DNA of 64,000 nt from Bisporella sp. PMI_857 (Eukaryota; Ascomycota; Leotiomycetes; Helotiales; Helotiaceae): contig JAJSPD010000044.1 in the NCBI GenBank assembly GCA_021307315.1, forward strand, positions 310,001 through 374,000, in the 5' to 3' direction. The notes below the pieces were generated by a model that had not been told where the DNA came from, made no database searches, and saw nothing but the letters and a program-made list of their open reading frames with translations. The translations under genes and the position numbers were made by a program. The stretch's first letter is position 1. Every line of letters starts with the position of its first letter. Shown here piece by piece: positions 52,998 to 64,000 of this stretch.

Positions 52998-53680
52998 GTT
53001 GAGAGATTACCAGTGCGGGTGTATTTATTAGATATTATTAGAAAGAGCCAGCTTTGTCCTGACTCACCCGCTTCGTCTCCAAGGCGAAGGAAGACGGACA
53101 ACTATAGAATCACAAGAATTGAATGTTGACTATGGGGATTTTCGAAGTGAATAGAACCACCGCCCCTTGCATGCGCCTGGCGCTCTCAAATTAGAATGTG
53201 GTATGATGGTGTGCCTAGAACTGGTAGGACGACTGGTGAGACAACACGTTTTGACGGGTGTGTTACGCGACACGACACTGTAAACAAACAGATCGGAAAG
53301 AAAAGCTTCCAGAGCAGATCTTTTGAATACCGTGGCTTTGTGATAATGGAGGGTGTTGGTAGATGTCGCACTGGTCGTCTCGAATATATCAGAGGAATTA
53401 TTACTATGCAGGGGGAAGAGAGCTGATTCGGCTGATGAGGTTTGGAGAAAAGAGAGAAGAAGTGGAGCCAAAAAAAAGGGGTAGCTGCAGCGGGCGCGTG
53501 TTTGTTAAGGTGGTACTCTAAAACTTTAAGGTTTCCAGTGCGACAATGCAAGGTTAGGCGATTAGAAGCACATAACGCCGATGCAGACACCACCCTGTAT
53601 GCTTGGGGCTTGGGATGAGGAGCTACAGGGCTTCAAAAAAGTTTGGGAGCGATATCGCTCTCTAAGCAAGAACAAACACA
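52998..53680. other. divergent promoter region
   Basis: Between the leftward disordered-protein gene and rightward LYS12. Frames of 75-135 codons here lack features. No GCN4-like site was assigned with confidence. Confidence 0.4.
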
Positions 53681-54817
<1,137 letters not shown>

Positions 54818-55338
54818 GCATGATATTTGAATTAAAAAGCATTGAAAATTTGAAACATGGTTTCTAAACAAACTTCCACAGTCTCGCCTATTTCCGTTTG
54901 TAAAATAACTATTTGTATAACAAACATTCAAAATATTTGAATATTCTAGAATGTCTGGACTACCTAGCATTCCCATTATTGGAATATGAGCAAATATCAC
55001 TAAAATTCTTTTCATCAATGTGATTTGTGACAACAGAGATGGAAGAATCGATGCAAATATATTGGCGCCTTGAATCTAAGGCATTAAGATTTACCATCAA
55101 ATTATTTTGAGCGACGTAGACTACATCAAGAAGACGTCCAAATCAAGATTTCAACTCCTTCCAACTTAAGGATTAGAGATCTCATACATTAATTCGACCG
55201 ATTGACCATCGCTGTATTCAGTGTAAGACTTCGCAGAACCCAATGCTAGACATATGCCTTGCTAACCGCTCACAGAATCGCTCTCTATCACTTGGTCGGC
55301 CCATTCTTTAGCCCCGTGGGCTCACAAACCACATCAAA
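54818..55338. other. intergenic, nothing recognised
   Basis: LYS12 3' region and promoter of the ribosomal-protein gene. Confidence 0.4.
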
Positions 55339-55827
55339 ATGTCACTCGTAAACCTCGCCCACGTCTGTTCCCACCTGCAAAATGCCTCAAAAGCGCGACT
55401 TGGCCTAACATCTGTGCCCTCCACAAATCTCCACCTCAACCTCCTGCTCGCGATGCAACAAGCTGGCTTCCTCTCCTCCGTCACGCGAGGCGGCCTCACG
55501 CCGCCCCCTCTCGAAAACCTTTCCGGCTATGTTCCCGAGCCGGTCACACAGGAGAATATCAGCACGCGAAGGTTATGGCTCGGCATGAAGTATTGGAATA
55601 ATGAGCCGGTGCTAAAAGAGATGAGCCTAGTTAGCAAACCGACGAAGAGAATTTGGATGGGTAGTGAAGGCATATCAAAGGTTGTTAGGGGAAGCCCGGC
55701 TATGGGAGTAAGTGGATTAACAAGGCCGGGGGAGTGTATGTTTGTTAGTACGGATAGGGGAATCCTGGAGGCGAGAGAGTGCGCGGAGAGGAAGGTGGGA
55801 GGGATGCTGTTATGTAGGGTTATCTAA
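55339..55827 (+). CDS. MRPS8: mitochondrial ribosomal protein uS8m
   Basis: Single-exon gene of 162 residues. It opens MSLVNLAHVCSHLQNASKA followed by RLGLTSVPSTN, the typical fungal uS8m N-terminus, with LLAMQQAGFLSSVTRGG in the first domain and the uS8 C-terminal signature region SGLTRPGECMFVSTDRGIL and EARECAERKVGGMLLCRV. It is a component of the mitochondrial small subunit that binds the central domain of the rRNA. Length and both domains are normal; the presequence is not obviously cleavable. Confidence 0.92.
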   Translation: MSLVNLAHVCSHLQNASKARLGLTSVPSTNLHLNLLLAMQQAGFLSSVTRGGLTPPPLENLSGYVPEPVTQENISTRRLWLGMKYWNNEPVLKEMSLVSKPTKRIWMGSEGISKVVRGSPAMGVSGLTRPGECMFVSTDRGILEARECAERKVGGMLLCRVI

Positions 55828-56966
55828 GAATGGTGTACGATTGGTATGGCATTGGTGGCGCAACTGTGCTTGGACATGGAACTGTATAAAAGCATGAGGG
55901 AGCTTCGTCATGGCATCAACTATGTTAAGTTGATTGAGGGCTTCAATGAGGGGCGAGAGGGAACACTTATACCTACGGCCTGGATGAAATTCAGCAATAT
56001 CTCTGCTATGATTGTTGTATATTTTGCAAAATCATAAGAGAGGAACTAGATGTAAGAAGTGTAGTAATATCAAACTCCGAACCAGTAAATCTTCGAGCTA
56101 TGAAGGCCTCACCCCGACCTTCTTGTCCTTTGTCTGCCGCTTTGAACAATGTACAATCAGTATCATACTTCTGATTTTAACCCCTAGCAATACCTCCATA
56201 TTTCCAACAGTAAAATTTCTAAGTACGAGCAACCCGTTCTCAGGTATATCAACCTGATTAGCCCACTTTCAATATGCGAAGACCTCCTGGGCACCTACAA
56301 AGAAGGAATCAAGTTTCTCGGATGATGCTTTGATGACTTCTTTCGATATGACTATCGGCCGAAGCCGTTCTATTGCACGAATGTATCCTTGTTTGTGATG
56401 TATAGAGATAGCTCACTACCTCGAGGTCCAGGCTAGTAGTCAGTCCCGGTTTAAATCATTCCAAGAACTTGAAGTTTAGAAATTTATACATTAGACCATT
56501 TACTCAAGCGAAAATCTTGGGGTGCTCATGGAATAGAAGGTTTTCTTTAGCTATTGTGAGATACAGAATGTGTAGATATAGTGGTAGAGGGGTGTGTGTC
56601 AAGTTACAGTGCCTTTTAAATGAGGCACTAATAATTCTGAAGCATTGGTGGGAGATAAAAATAGGATGCAGCTAGGTGTGGAATTAAAGAGTCGATTCCA
56701 AGGCGCATACATAAGCCGCCCCTCGTCGATTGGCTGAAGTTGACTACATCTTGCCGCCCAAGCTGTTAAGCTGCAAGTGAACCCTCCCCCCACCAAGAGT
56801 AATCGTGCCTTGATGTTGCTTGTAACTGTAAGTGCCTTTCATTTCTGCAGCTGCTATTCGCTGTCCTCAGTTGTTTCCATACCACGATCTGTATTTATTC
56901 TTCATCGTGCAAAGTCCGCTCTCTTCTGCTATAACCCTCTCCCTATTTGATCTTTGGCTACACAAA
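55828..56966. other. 1.1-kb intergenic region
   Basis: Open frames here (for example 55846-56037 and 56012-56257) carry no domain. Nothing else recognised. Confidence 0.4.
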
Positions 56967-58543
56967 ATGGCGACCAGGCCTGGAGAGGATTTGGCAGCTA
57001 CACTGTAAGCAGAAATCTCGGTTTCAGACTCCGCATGCGAACACTGCCTGACTTTCTACAGCTTCGGAGACGTTCACTATTATTATGGTTCTCCCACGGC
57101 AATCCCCCCCCATCACCGATTTGAGAAGGGTTCCTACGTGTACCTGTTCGAGAACGCGGGGCAGCGGAGAGCACGTATAGAAATTGCCAACAATGCTGGG
57201 AAACCACACCAAGATGCGTTCAATGGCCGTCAGTATTTCTCGACATGTATGCGACTGAAGCTAATCCCTGTACAGACTTAGATAATACAGATGTTCAGTA
57301 TTCATATCGGCATACGAATCTAGTCACTGTGACTGTTGATGGACCAAATGCGCGACGAGACAGTGTTGCACCGGCAGATAGTCAGGAATGGCACCTGCCG
57401 CATTTTGATCCGAGGAACGAGAATAAATATATGTATAGGCTTCACACAGTGGATATCTACTTCTGGACGAAGGAAGATGCGGTTCTCTTCGTGAACAGTA
57501 TTCGCAGGGTCCTTCCCCCCAGCCAAATCACAGTAGAAGATGAACCAGTTGCCCCTCCTCCACATTCTGATGCTATGAGTCCGGTAGTGCAAAAGCTCGA
57601 GAGTGTTGCTATTTCTGACCCTTCCTATCAGCATGGCCAAACAAGAGATTCTCGCACAAGTTCAACCAGCTTTGCTCCACCTCCCCTATCAGCAGTACCA
57701 AGTAGTCAGCAAGCATCAAATTTTAATCCTCCATCGTCGCAAGCACAAGAGCCGCCTGCGTTTGCGCCGATGGCATACAATCCTGCAGCACCTGCAGCTC
57801 CAGAAATAATCAAACATCGTGAGAAGACACCACCTCCCGAAGACGGGGCAGCCAATCCGCTTATGGCGGCTGCGACCTCGGATCATGGCCAGACATACGG
57901 CGGTCATCATGGTGGATTTTCAGGACCCCCAGCTCCACAAATACAATCTCAGGGAAGCTATTTCCCAGGCCCACCCGGTCCGCCGGCAGGAACTCCGCCA
58001 AGCCAAACTCAATCTCAGTCAGTACAATCGCCCTACGCACAGCACTTCCAGCATTCCTTTGCCGCACCTCCCACTGCTCCTACCAGCGCTGTACCTGGCC
58101 CACCCCCATACAAGACTCAGTCAACACCACATGTGCCTGTCACGCAATACGCAAATTATCCTGGCTCACCTGGAGTATCATCTGGCATGACAAGTCCAGT
58201 ATACTCACCCGGCATCACCTCCCCTCAACAGCCCGCTCCATTCAATCCTTCCGCCGCGCAAACCACCGCCGCCGCTCCTCCGCCACCCGGTGGCTACGCA
58301 CAATATAGCTATGGATCTACTTCTGACACGCCAGTCAGCCATACGCCGGCATTTTCAACTGACTATTCAGTCCATCAACAAGTCTACAGGCCCACTGAGT
58401 CTGAGGCTTCAATTAAGCATAACGAAAAACCTAAGCCTGCTCAGCCTAACGAGAAGCCACCTACCGGAAAGCTTGAGCAAGGAGCCGCACGACTCGAGAA
58501 GGGAGTGTCGGGCTTTTTGAAGAAATTAGAGAAGAAGTTTTAA
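56967..58543 (+). CDS. conserved fungal Pro/Gln-rich protein with folded N-terminal domain
   Basis: Exons 56967-57004, 57062-57228 and 57276-58543 (introns 57 and 47 nt) give 490 residues. The first about 130 residues look globular: FGDVHYYYGSPTAIPPHHRF, KGSYVYLFENAGQRRARIEI, DNTDVQYSYRHTNLVTVTVD and KYMYRLHTVDIYFWTKEDA then LFVNSIRRVLPP. I recall this N-terminal block as widely conserved in Pezizomycotina, sometimes loosely annotated as an RNA-recognition protein, but I see no RNP1/RNP2. The middle is Pro/Gln/Ser/Tyr-rich (SQTQSQSVQSPY, GPPGPPAGTPP). The end is a basic amphipathic helix (GKLEQGAARLEKGVSGFLKK). The prion-like middle could support condensates; function unknown. Confidence 0.87.
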
Positions 58544-59546
58544 GAGACCTGGAGCAGGAAAATGGATAAATCATCCATTTCGTTTAATAAATTGGCACGA
58601 TATATATTGGATAATCTTGTCGAACTATTGTCGCATATGTTAGCAAGCAAGCGACTTGTCACGTTCTGCTTTCAGGAGGAAAGAAGCCATAGATTTCATA
58701 TTATTTGCTTTCGTGAGATATATTCAAATGCACCAGTGAACACCATGATGCCGGATGCTTTGCCAATTTCTTCAACTTCGCAAATCAAATGAAGGTTCAG
58801 AGTCTATTGAAACGATACCCACGATCACAGCCATCATTAACAAAATTTCTGATTTTCTATCACTTGTATTACGACGTTCGATGGTTGTGGTTTTTGTATC
58901 AGGTGCCTTTGCAAAGGTGTGTTTGTCTTAGCTATTCTCGCGCAACTAGGTGTATCGATCACCGCGTTCTAGCAATATGGCGTCATAATGGTTAGCGGTG
59001 CAACATCTTTTTCTTCTCTCACATTCTCTTCTTTCCATATTACCTCTCACGGAGCAGCATACGCCGGTTAGATCTTACTCCCAAAACGCCTTCCTAATAT
59101 CCGGCACTTTGAAACCAGCGCTGCCTAGCACATTGCGGTTAGCATTGTATATAAACTTTCATTTCTCTATAGTCTTCTTCATATACCCAGGCAGTGCCGC
59201 AAACTGTGAAGGCGAAAGGTCAATGATATTGTGCATCACTACACGGCGCGTTCTGCAGGCTGCCTGGCGTGATGCAGGATTACGTGCGCCACCACAAGGA
59301 TAATTCATACACGAAGACAGAAAATCACATTGACGCTTCATATGAACGGAAAGACACTCGAAATCGCTTACAAATAAGCTTTTGTTTGAGTAAGATGTGA
59401 TTTTGTGGTTGTTACTGTACTTTATGCTCTACAAGCGTGCCGGTTATTCAAAGCTCATATTCAACATTCTGCTCCCACCAAACCCATACTTCGAAACATA
59501 TCTACAGCTCATTGGCGCCCTGTTGCCCATCTTCATGATAGCTCGT
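58544..59546. other. 1-kb intergenic region
   Basis: Nothing recognised on either strand. Confidence 0.4.
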
Positions 59547-59780
59547 CTAAGCACCTGTCATCAACGGCTTCGATGGCATATAATGCCTGGGACAAAGGCA
59601 GAGACATAACCTACGTTCAACTACGGTCTCATCTGGAACTCTACGGCCTCGGAGTATATAAACCGCTGCCAGAGCTCCAGGCAGTCCAACGAAAAGGCCA
59701 CAGATGCCGAACACGATCCCATATATGGCCACTGGCGGCCATTCTTTCGCTGCGTTCGCCGTGTCGTTTAAAGTGGTCAT
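59547..59780 (-). CDS. possible small single-pass membrane protein, weak call
   Basis: A 77-codon frame from ATG 59780 (MTTLNDTANAAKEWPPVAI). It has one strong hydrophobic segment (IYGIVFGICGLFVGLPGALA, about residues 19-38) followed by a basic RGRRVPDETVVERR stretch, a plausible small membrane protein. The frame then ends in a Cys/Leu-rich tail that could instead be intron (GTAGGT occurs after VVE). No family recognised. Confidence 0.3.
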   Translation of the reverse strand: MTTLNDTANAAKEWPPVAIYGIVFGICGLFVGLPGALAAVYILRGRRVPDETVVERRLCLCLCPRHYMPSKPLMTGA

Positions 59781-61149
59781 TATCACCAAAGGTATGATGG
59801 CTTATGTTCTAACAGCCGAGAAGATACTCCCATGAGTTGCCGATGTGATTGAGAAGAAAGTATTGCCTCCGTGTGGTAATATGGCAAAGTGATGGGTCAT
59901 TTCCCTTCCGTCCTGTGGGAGAGGAACCGTCTTATAGCATTCCGGGAGGACAATTCTCGATCTCAAGAATAAGCTTCGAGGCACATCTTGCCGTTCAAAA
60001 TTGATTTTCAATTGCTCTGTACAACGTATGGAGAGTACGCCCATCTTGTACTGAGTGCCTATTTTTTGGGACTATTGCTTGATACTGAATTTCTCTCTTC
60101 AAATAGCATGCATCATTCAACTCCAGACGGTGTCAGTAAGCATATCCAAAAATCATGCAATATAAAATCAATTGACAAGTGCCAAGCCAAGTCATATACC
60201 GCTTTGTGCCGTGCCATGAGGCAGTCGCTACTTCTACGCAGCCACGTGCACCCATCAAATTTGGGAAATTAACATATGCAGTTCCCTAAAATGCTGATAA
60301 AGAATCTTTAGATAACCAGGCAGGTTCGTCTGCTACGGGAAAGAATTTCAAATTCTAAACACAATAACACCACATCTGTCGGCTCCGTCTTACTTCCACC
60401 ACAACTTCATTCGCAAACGACATGCGGCTTTAGAACAGAACTTAATTTGAGTTAACCCGCTTGCTTGAGCCGCACCATCATACTATCAGCTAAACATCAT
60501 TTGCATGCAGCAGTGCCCGCGTTATTCGGACCACGTCAGGGATTTTCAAATCCTAAAGCGAGCAATAGAATGTCGACGTAGCAGGTAGGGTACGGCGCTC
60601 CATCAGCCGAGCTAGCAATTAAAAATTGATTATCAAACAATTTAGCTTTTCGTTGGCTATGCATCGGCTCAGCCACCTCCACGAGTTTACCGACTTTCTC
60701 ACCAATAACCAACGTCCAATTAAGCTAAGAGTTAGTTTCGATGTAAATCTAGATAAATGTTTGATTTCCCACCTCTTTCCGTATGTACAAATTTCCCCCA
60801 AGAATGCCTTGCAAAATTCATGACCATACACCCTGGCCAACGTTAGGGCCATGTAATTTCGAGATCCAACGATGCGAGTCAATATGTGGATGGTGTGACT
60901 ACAGCCTTCCAGCCAAAGGCTCTGCTAACAACCTTCGTGCTGTGTGTTCTACATTCATTTGTTGCAACGTCTTTTTTCGACTTATAGCAGCTCTGACAAA
61001 ATATCCATAGCATGCTAAACGCCATATTGTTAACGAGGAAGCCTTCAGAAACATCACGGTTTCAGCATTCAAAGCAGGCCGAGGCCGGATGTAAGTATGC
61101 ATGAGACGCACAGTTTGCAGGTGCTGATCGGATTGCATTTTAAAGACAG
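59781..61149. other. 1.4-kb gene-free region
   Basis: No convincing coding sequence. A strong donor (GGAT/GTAAGTATG near 61089) and the acceptor at 61149 suggest that an upstream exon of the zinc-finger gene ends here, but I could not fix its frame. Confidence 0.35.
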
Positions 61150-62453
61150 GTGACCAAAGGAACATCCTTGCAAAGTCTCACGATTGCCTCCAGAAAATCA
61201 GAAACTCCTATAGTGGGTGTGGAAGAAATCGCTGAGACCATTGAGACAAACAACCATTTCAATCCGAGGCAAACCATATCAAAAGAGACGTCGCTGCAGA
61301 TTACTCAAGGAGACCAACAGCTAGTACAGAATGGCTATCATCCTATAGATCCTTATTCGGCAACAAGGAACCTGACCGGCGCCAATACGATAGGTGGAGA
61401 AAAGTCTTTTTCACATGGCCACGCCGGTGTTGACCAGGTATTAGATAATATACCAGCAACACATCTGAGGTATATCAATTCATAATAAAAAAGGCTGAGA
61501 CCTTGAGATGTGGTGGTGCTAATTTCCAATAGTTTATCCCCTCCAAGAGTGACTTCTGCCTTTGATGTATTTCACAGTCCTTCAATGGAGCAACCGACTC
61601 CTGCAACTCTTGGCTGGGACCCAGACTTTATACCATTATTCCTGAAACGCTACAAGCTCATCATGGGCGTAGCAGGCAATGAGAATTACCTTGAGTTGTT
61701 AGAGACTTGGCCTACAACTCCCCAGTTTCCCCAAATAGTTTTTTTTAATCCCCCAAAGTAAGAGTTCTAGGTACATTGGTTCGAGTAAGCTCTCTGCTAA
61801 GCAATTATAGATCTCACTTGACTGTCTATCATTGTCGGTTTCCAGGATCCTGCTGCCAATTGTTCGAAAGTAAAACTCCTCTAGACAAGCATTATATGGA
61901 GGACCATGCTTATGAATGTTCCCATAACTGGATTTGCTGCGACTATCCTTCCTGTCCACGAGATGTTTACCTAAGAATGTTAGGACATTACAATCATTTA
62001 CGCAGCTTCCATAATGAGGACTTGCCGATTCTCGATAAGGATGCCCTAGTCACCAATGAGATACAAAAACAAGGTTACCGAGTGGATCCATCCTGGTGGC
62101 GCTGCTCCAGATGTTTGGAAAGAGTTGAAACACTAAGATTAAGGTGCAAAAACTGTCATCACAAAATCGAAGATGTGCGACTAGCAATGCGATTGACCAT
62201 TGACAGCGTCGCTTTCAATTTTAATACTGTTGACCCAATTATGACCCTTTCCCGTTGGTTTCGTTGCGGTCCATGTTGGGATGGCGCCCATTATGCTGAT
62301 AAACCTTGTCCTGCTTGCCCTCTAAAACATGTCAGGGATGGTCTTGAAGAGTATCTAGACTTTCGGGTGATGAATGTGCGTGATCCTAAAAAGGATATAC
62401 CACCTCCATTCGACATCAGAAAAATTATTGAGAGGCTTGATAGAGGCATGTAG
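61150..62453 (+). CDS. C2H2/treble-clef-type zinc-finger protein, 5' end unresolved
   Basis: Three exons are supported: 61150-61469, 61533-61757, 61811-62453, with phases agreeing, for about 395 residues. The first begins after a CAG acceptor without an ATG, so either an upstream exon is missing or translation starts at the Met of MEQPTPATLGWDPDF. The last exon carries the cysteine-rich part: YHCRFPGSCCQLFESKTPL, DKHYMEDHAYECSHN, CCDYPSCPRDVYLRMLGHYN and HLRSFHNED, forming two C2H2-like fingers, then two CxxC pairs (WRCSRCLERV, RLRCKNCHHKI) and another (FRCGPCWDGAHYADKPCPAC). It is probably nuclear and nucleic-acid-binding; helotialean and other ascomycete genomes have many such lineage-specific genes. 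Confidence 0.7.
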
Positions 62454-63223
62454 CTCATAGTTCATATCTAGTTAACGAAAAAAGTTTAATAATTGAGACT
62501 TGCACCAATGAATCTGACCTTGCTTTAGATCATGATCCGATTTGGGCAAAGATAGCCTTTGCTAAGTCTTTCGACTTATAATATTCTTAATTTACCAGCT
62601 ACTATAATATCATAATCTCAACCAAGAAACATACTAAATCCTCAAAGAACATGCATCTGCATGGTAGAAGCTCATGCTTTGCGGCTCACCGGCGCTAAAT
62701 ACTATATAAGTTCCTAAGAATGATGTCCGAAAGCTCCATCTCCCTATAGATCGAGAGCAAGACCTTCTTTAGTTGCGGCATACGGATACACGCAACAGAA
62801 AGAGGGAAGCCAGGTATCTGGGTTTGGGTATGCGATGGCGGGCAAGCTTTGTGTAAGATACCAGCCCCATTAAACGGAGAGTATACTGGCTCGGAAAACA
62901 GAGCGCTCTCGACGTAGTAAACATCGTAGTATGTTTTGAATAACTTGATATTTGTGGGAAAGGTCGATTTGAAGAGGAGCAGAATATGTCATGCCGAAAA
63001 ACGAGCTTTCGATCGTAGCAAAAATTATACTACATCTGAAAACAAATAAAGCGAAAGGTAAAGATAGGTGCATATCACGATGTCGATCGAAAATATAGTC
63101 TGCTTGCAAGATATTTCACAGGGCCATCATACTTCATTATCCTGAGCTAACCATCTAAACTACAGGCGTATGTATTCCCTCAACTACCACCATGGAGCAT
63201 ATCACCAATTCGACTATCGACCC
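62454..63223. other. intergenic between convergent genes
   Basis: Nothing recognised beyond expected 3' untranslated sequence. Confidence 0.4.
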
Positions 63224-64000
63224 CTAGAACATGTGAAGCTCATATCTTTCCTCTAATGACAAGCCGCCTACCGAGTATTGAGATCGACCACCAGGGGAGT
63301 GGCTAGTGTGGCTGAAGAGGTACTCGGAGGATTGGCCGAATGGTAGACCAACCTTTCTGGGGGGGAGATATACCCTCTCGGTTCTAGGATGAAGGGTCGA
63401 GGCGCGAGTATTGCTAGCTCGTTGAGCCGAGAAAGGGGAAGGGCCATTGAAGTTGGTACCAGAGTGACGGCTTTGGCGGGACATCTTGGGCATCTTGATC
63501 TTTGAGAGCGCATAGCTGCAAGAATAGCGTAAGTTACGAGCCAGGTTCTTTGTCTTCTCCCATGTGACGCGACGTTCGTATGCAGTAGTCTCCAGGATCT
63601 TCTTCACTAGCTTCCAGACAGAGATCAAGTTGCCCACCATGGTCGCAACTGAAGCCTCAATGATATACCAGACGAGATAAGTCGTGGTGTAGAGATTGGT
63701 CCAGTTAAAGATCTTTCCAAGGACTGCAGCGACGATTGTAAATCCTACTGAGCCGAAAAGAGCTACCCTAACGAGCTTTCGCTGTAACGGACCATTTCTG
63801 AAATACTATTGAGATTTGTGATTAGCTTCTACTTCATATGGATGGTGGCTTTCTATGGAAGTTACCTGCTGGCGCCAGATAACATGGACGGGGATAACTA
63901 GAAGTGCAAGATCAGATGTAATATTCAAGCACGCCTGCAAGATCGTATACTTTGTCAGAGTGGCACATTGCTCGTCTGGTACTGGTAACATCCAGTATCC
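63224..64000 (-). CDS. fungal rhodopsin-like (SAT4/PTH11-type) membrane protein, 5' end off window
   Basis: The C-terminal half of a seven-helix protein with the fungal extracellular-loop/rhodopsin-like domain, related to PTH11-like receptors. Exons 64000-63866 (partial) and 63805-63224 flank a 60-nt intron. Visible: CATLTKYTILQACLNITSDL then ALLVIPVHVIWRQQ, a hallmark of helix 5, RNGPLQRKLVRVALFGSVGF, NWTNLYTTTYLVWYIIEASVAT and GNLISVWKLVKK. A cytosolic Ser/Arg-rich tail ends the protein. It may sense extracellular signals, but most family members are uncharacterised. At least three helices lie beyond the right edge. Confidence 0.85.

Overview
The window looks like nuclear DNA of a filamentous ascomycete (Pezizomycotina). 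Genes have short introns of about 45-120 nt with GTA/GTG donors, CTAAC/CTGAC-type branch points and AG acceptors. The protein families are typical of such fungi: RTA1, an AA9 lytic polysaccharide monooxygenase, a fungal rhodopsin-like membrane protein, a DMATS prenyltransferase and DHA1 drug efflux. A Leotiomycete (Helotiales-like) source is my guess from overall protein style, not something the sequence proves. No rRNA, confident tRNA or CRISPR array was seen.

Layout. 0-31 kb is ordinary single-gene territory: RTA1-like membrane protein (1.5-2.9 kb), a 999-residue disordered protein with clathrin-adaptor type FGDF/FGDW motifs (3.7-6.8 kb), the cytosolic Fe-S scaffold Cfd1 (7.2-8.2 kb), a secreted serine peptidase (9.7-11.7 kb), a small unknown protein, a complete DMATS prenyltransferase in seven exons (12.8-14.5 kb), an unknown basic protein (16.8-17.9 kb), a CBM18 cell-surface protein (21.6-24.5 kb), a DUF7136-like secreted protein, a DHA1 drug/polyamine transporter (26.7-28.3 kb) and a PAP2-like membrane protein that has lost catalytic residues (29.5-31.0 kb).

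From about 31.3 to 42.2 kb lies the most unusual part: an AT-rich block of about 10.8 kb that looks like a mobile element. It carries two convergent genes, a DUF6589 protein (plus strand, with one frame break) and a RecQ helicase (minus strand). It is bounded by inverted repeats, has an exactly co-spaced direct repeat near each end, and has an 80-bp and a ~168-bp tandem array at the right end. A CCAAT-containing motif joined to iterated ACAAAGGT units recurs in the leaders, one intron and the spacers. A GC-rich nested segment sits between the two genes, with a Zn-cluster-like ORF, two nearly identical neighbouring introns and a run of small hairpins. A separate TA-flanked MITE (42.35-42.58 kb) lies just outside.

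From 43 to 64 kb the window returns to host genes: a small secreted protein, an AA9 LPMO, folylpolyglutamate synthase, a large disordered protein, homoisocitrate dehydrogenase (lysine synthesis), mitochondrial ribosomal protein S8, a conserved proline-rich protein, a zinc-finger protein and a rhodopsin-like membrane protein cut by the window edge. The host genes do not form an operon or clear cluster; they serve metabolism, wall and surface functions and transport independently. All gene models with introns are my own manual splice predictions, checked only by reading-frame continuity and family motifs.
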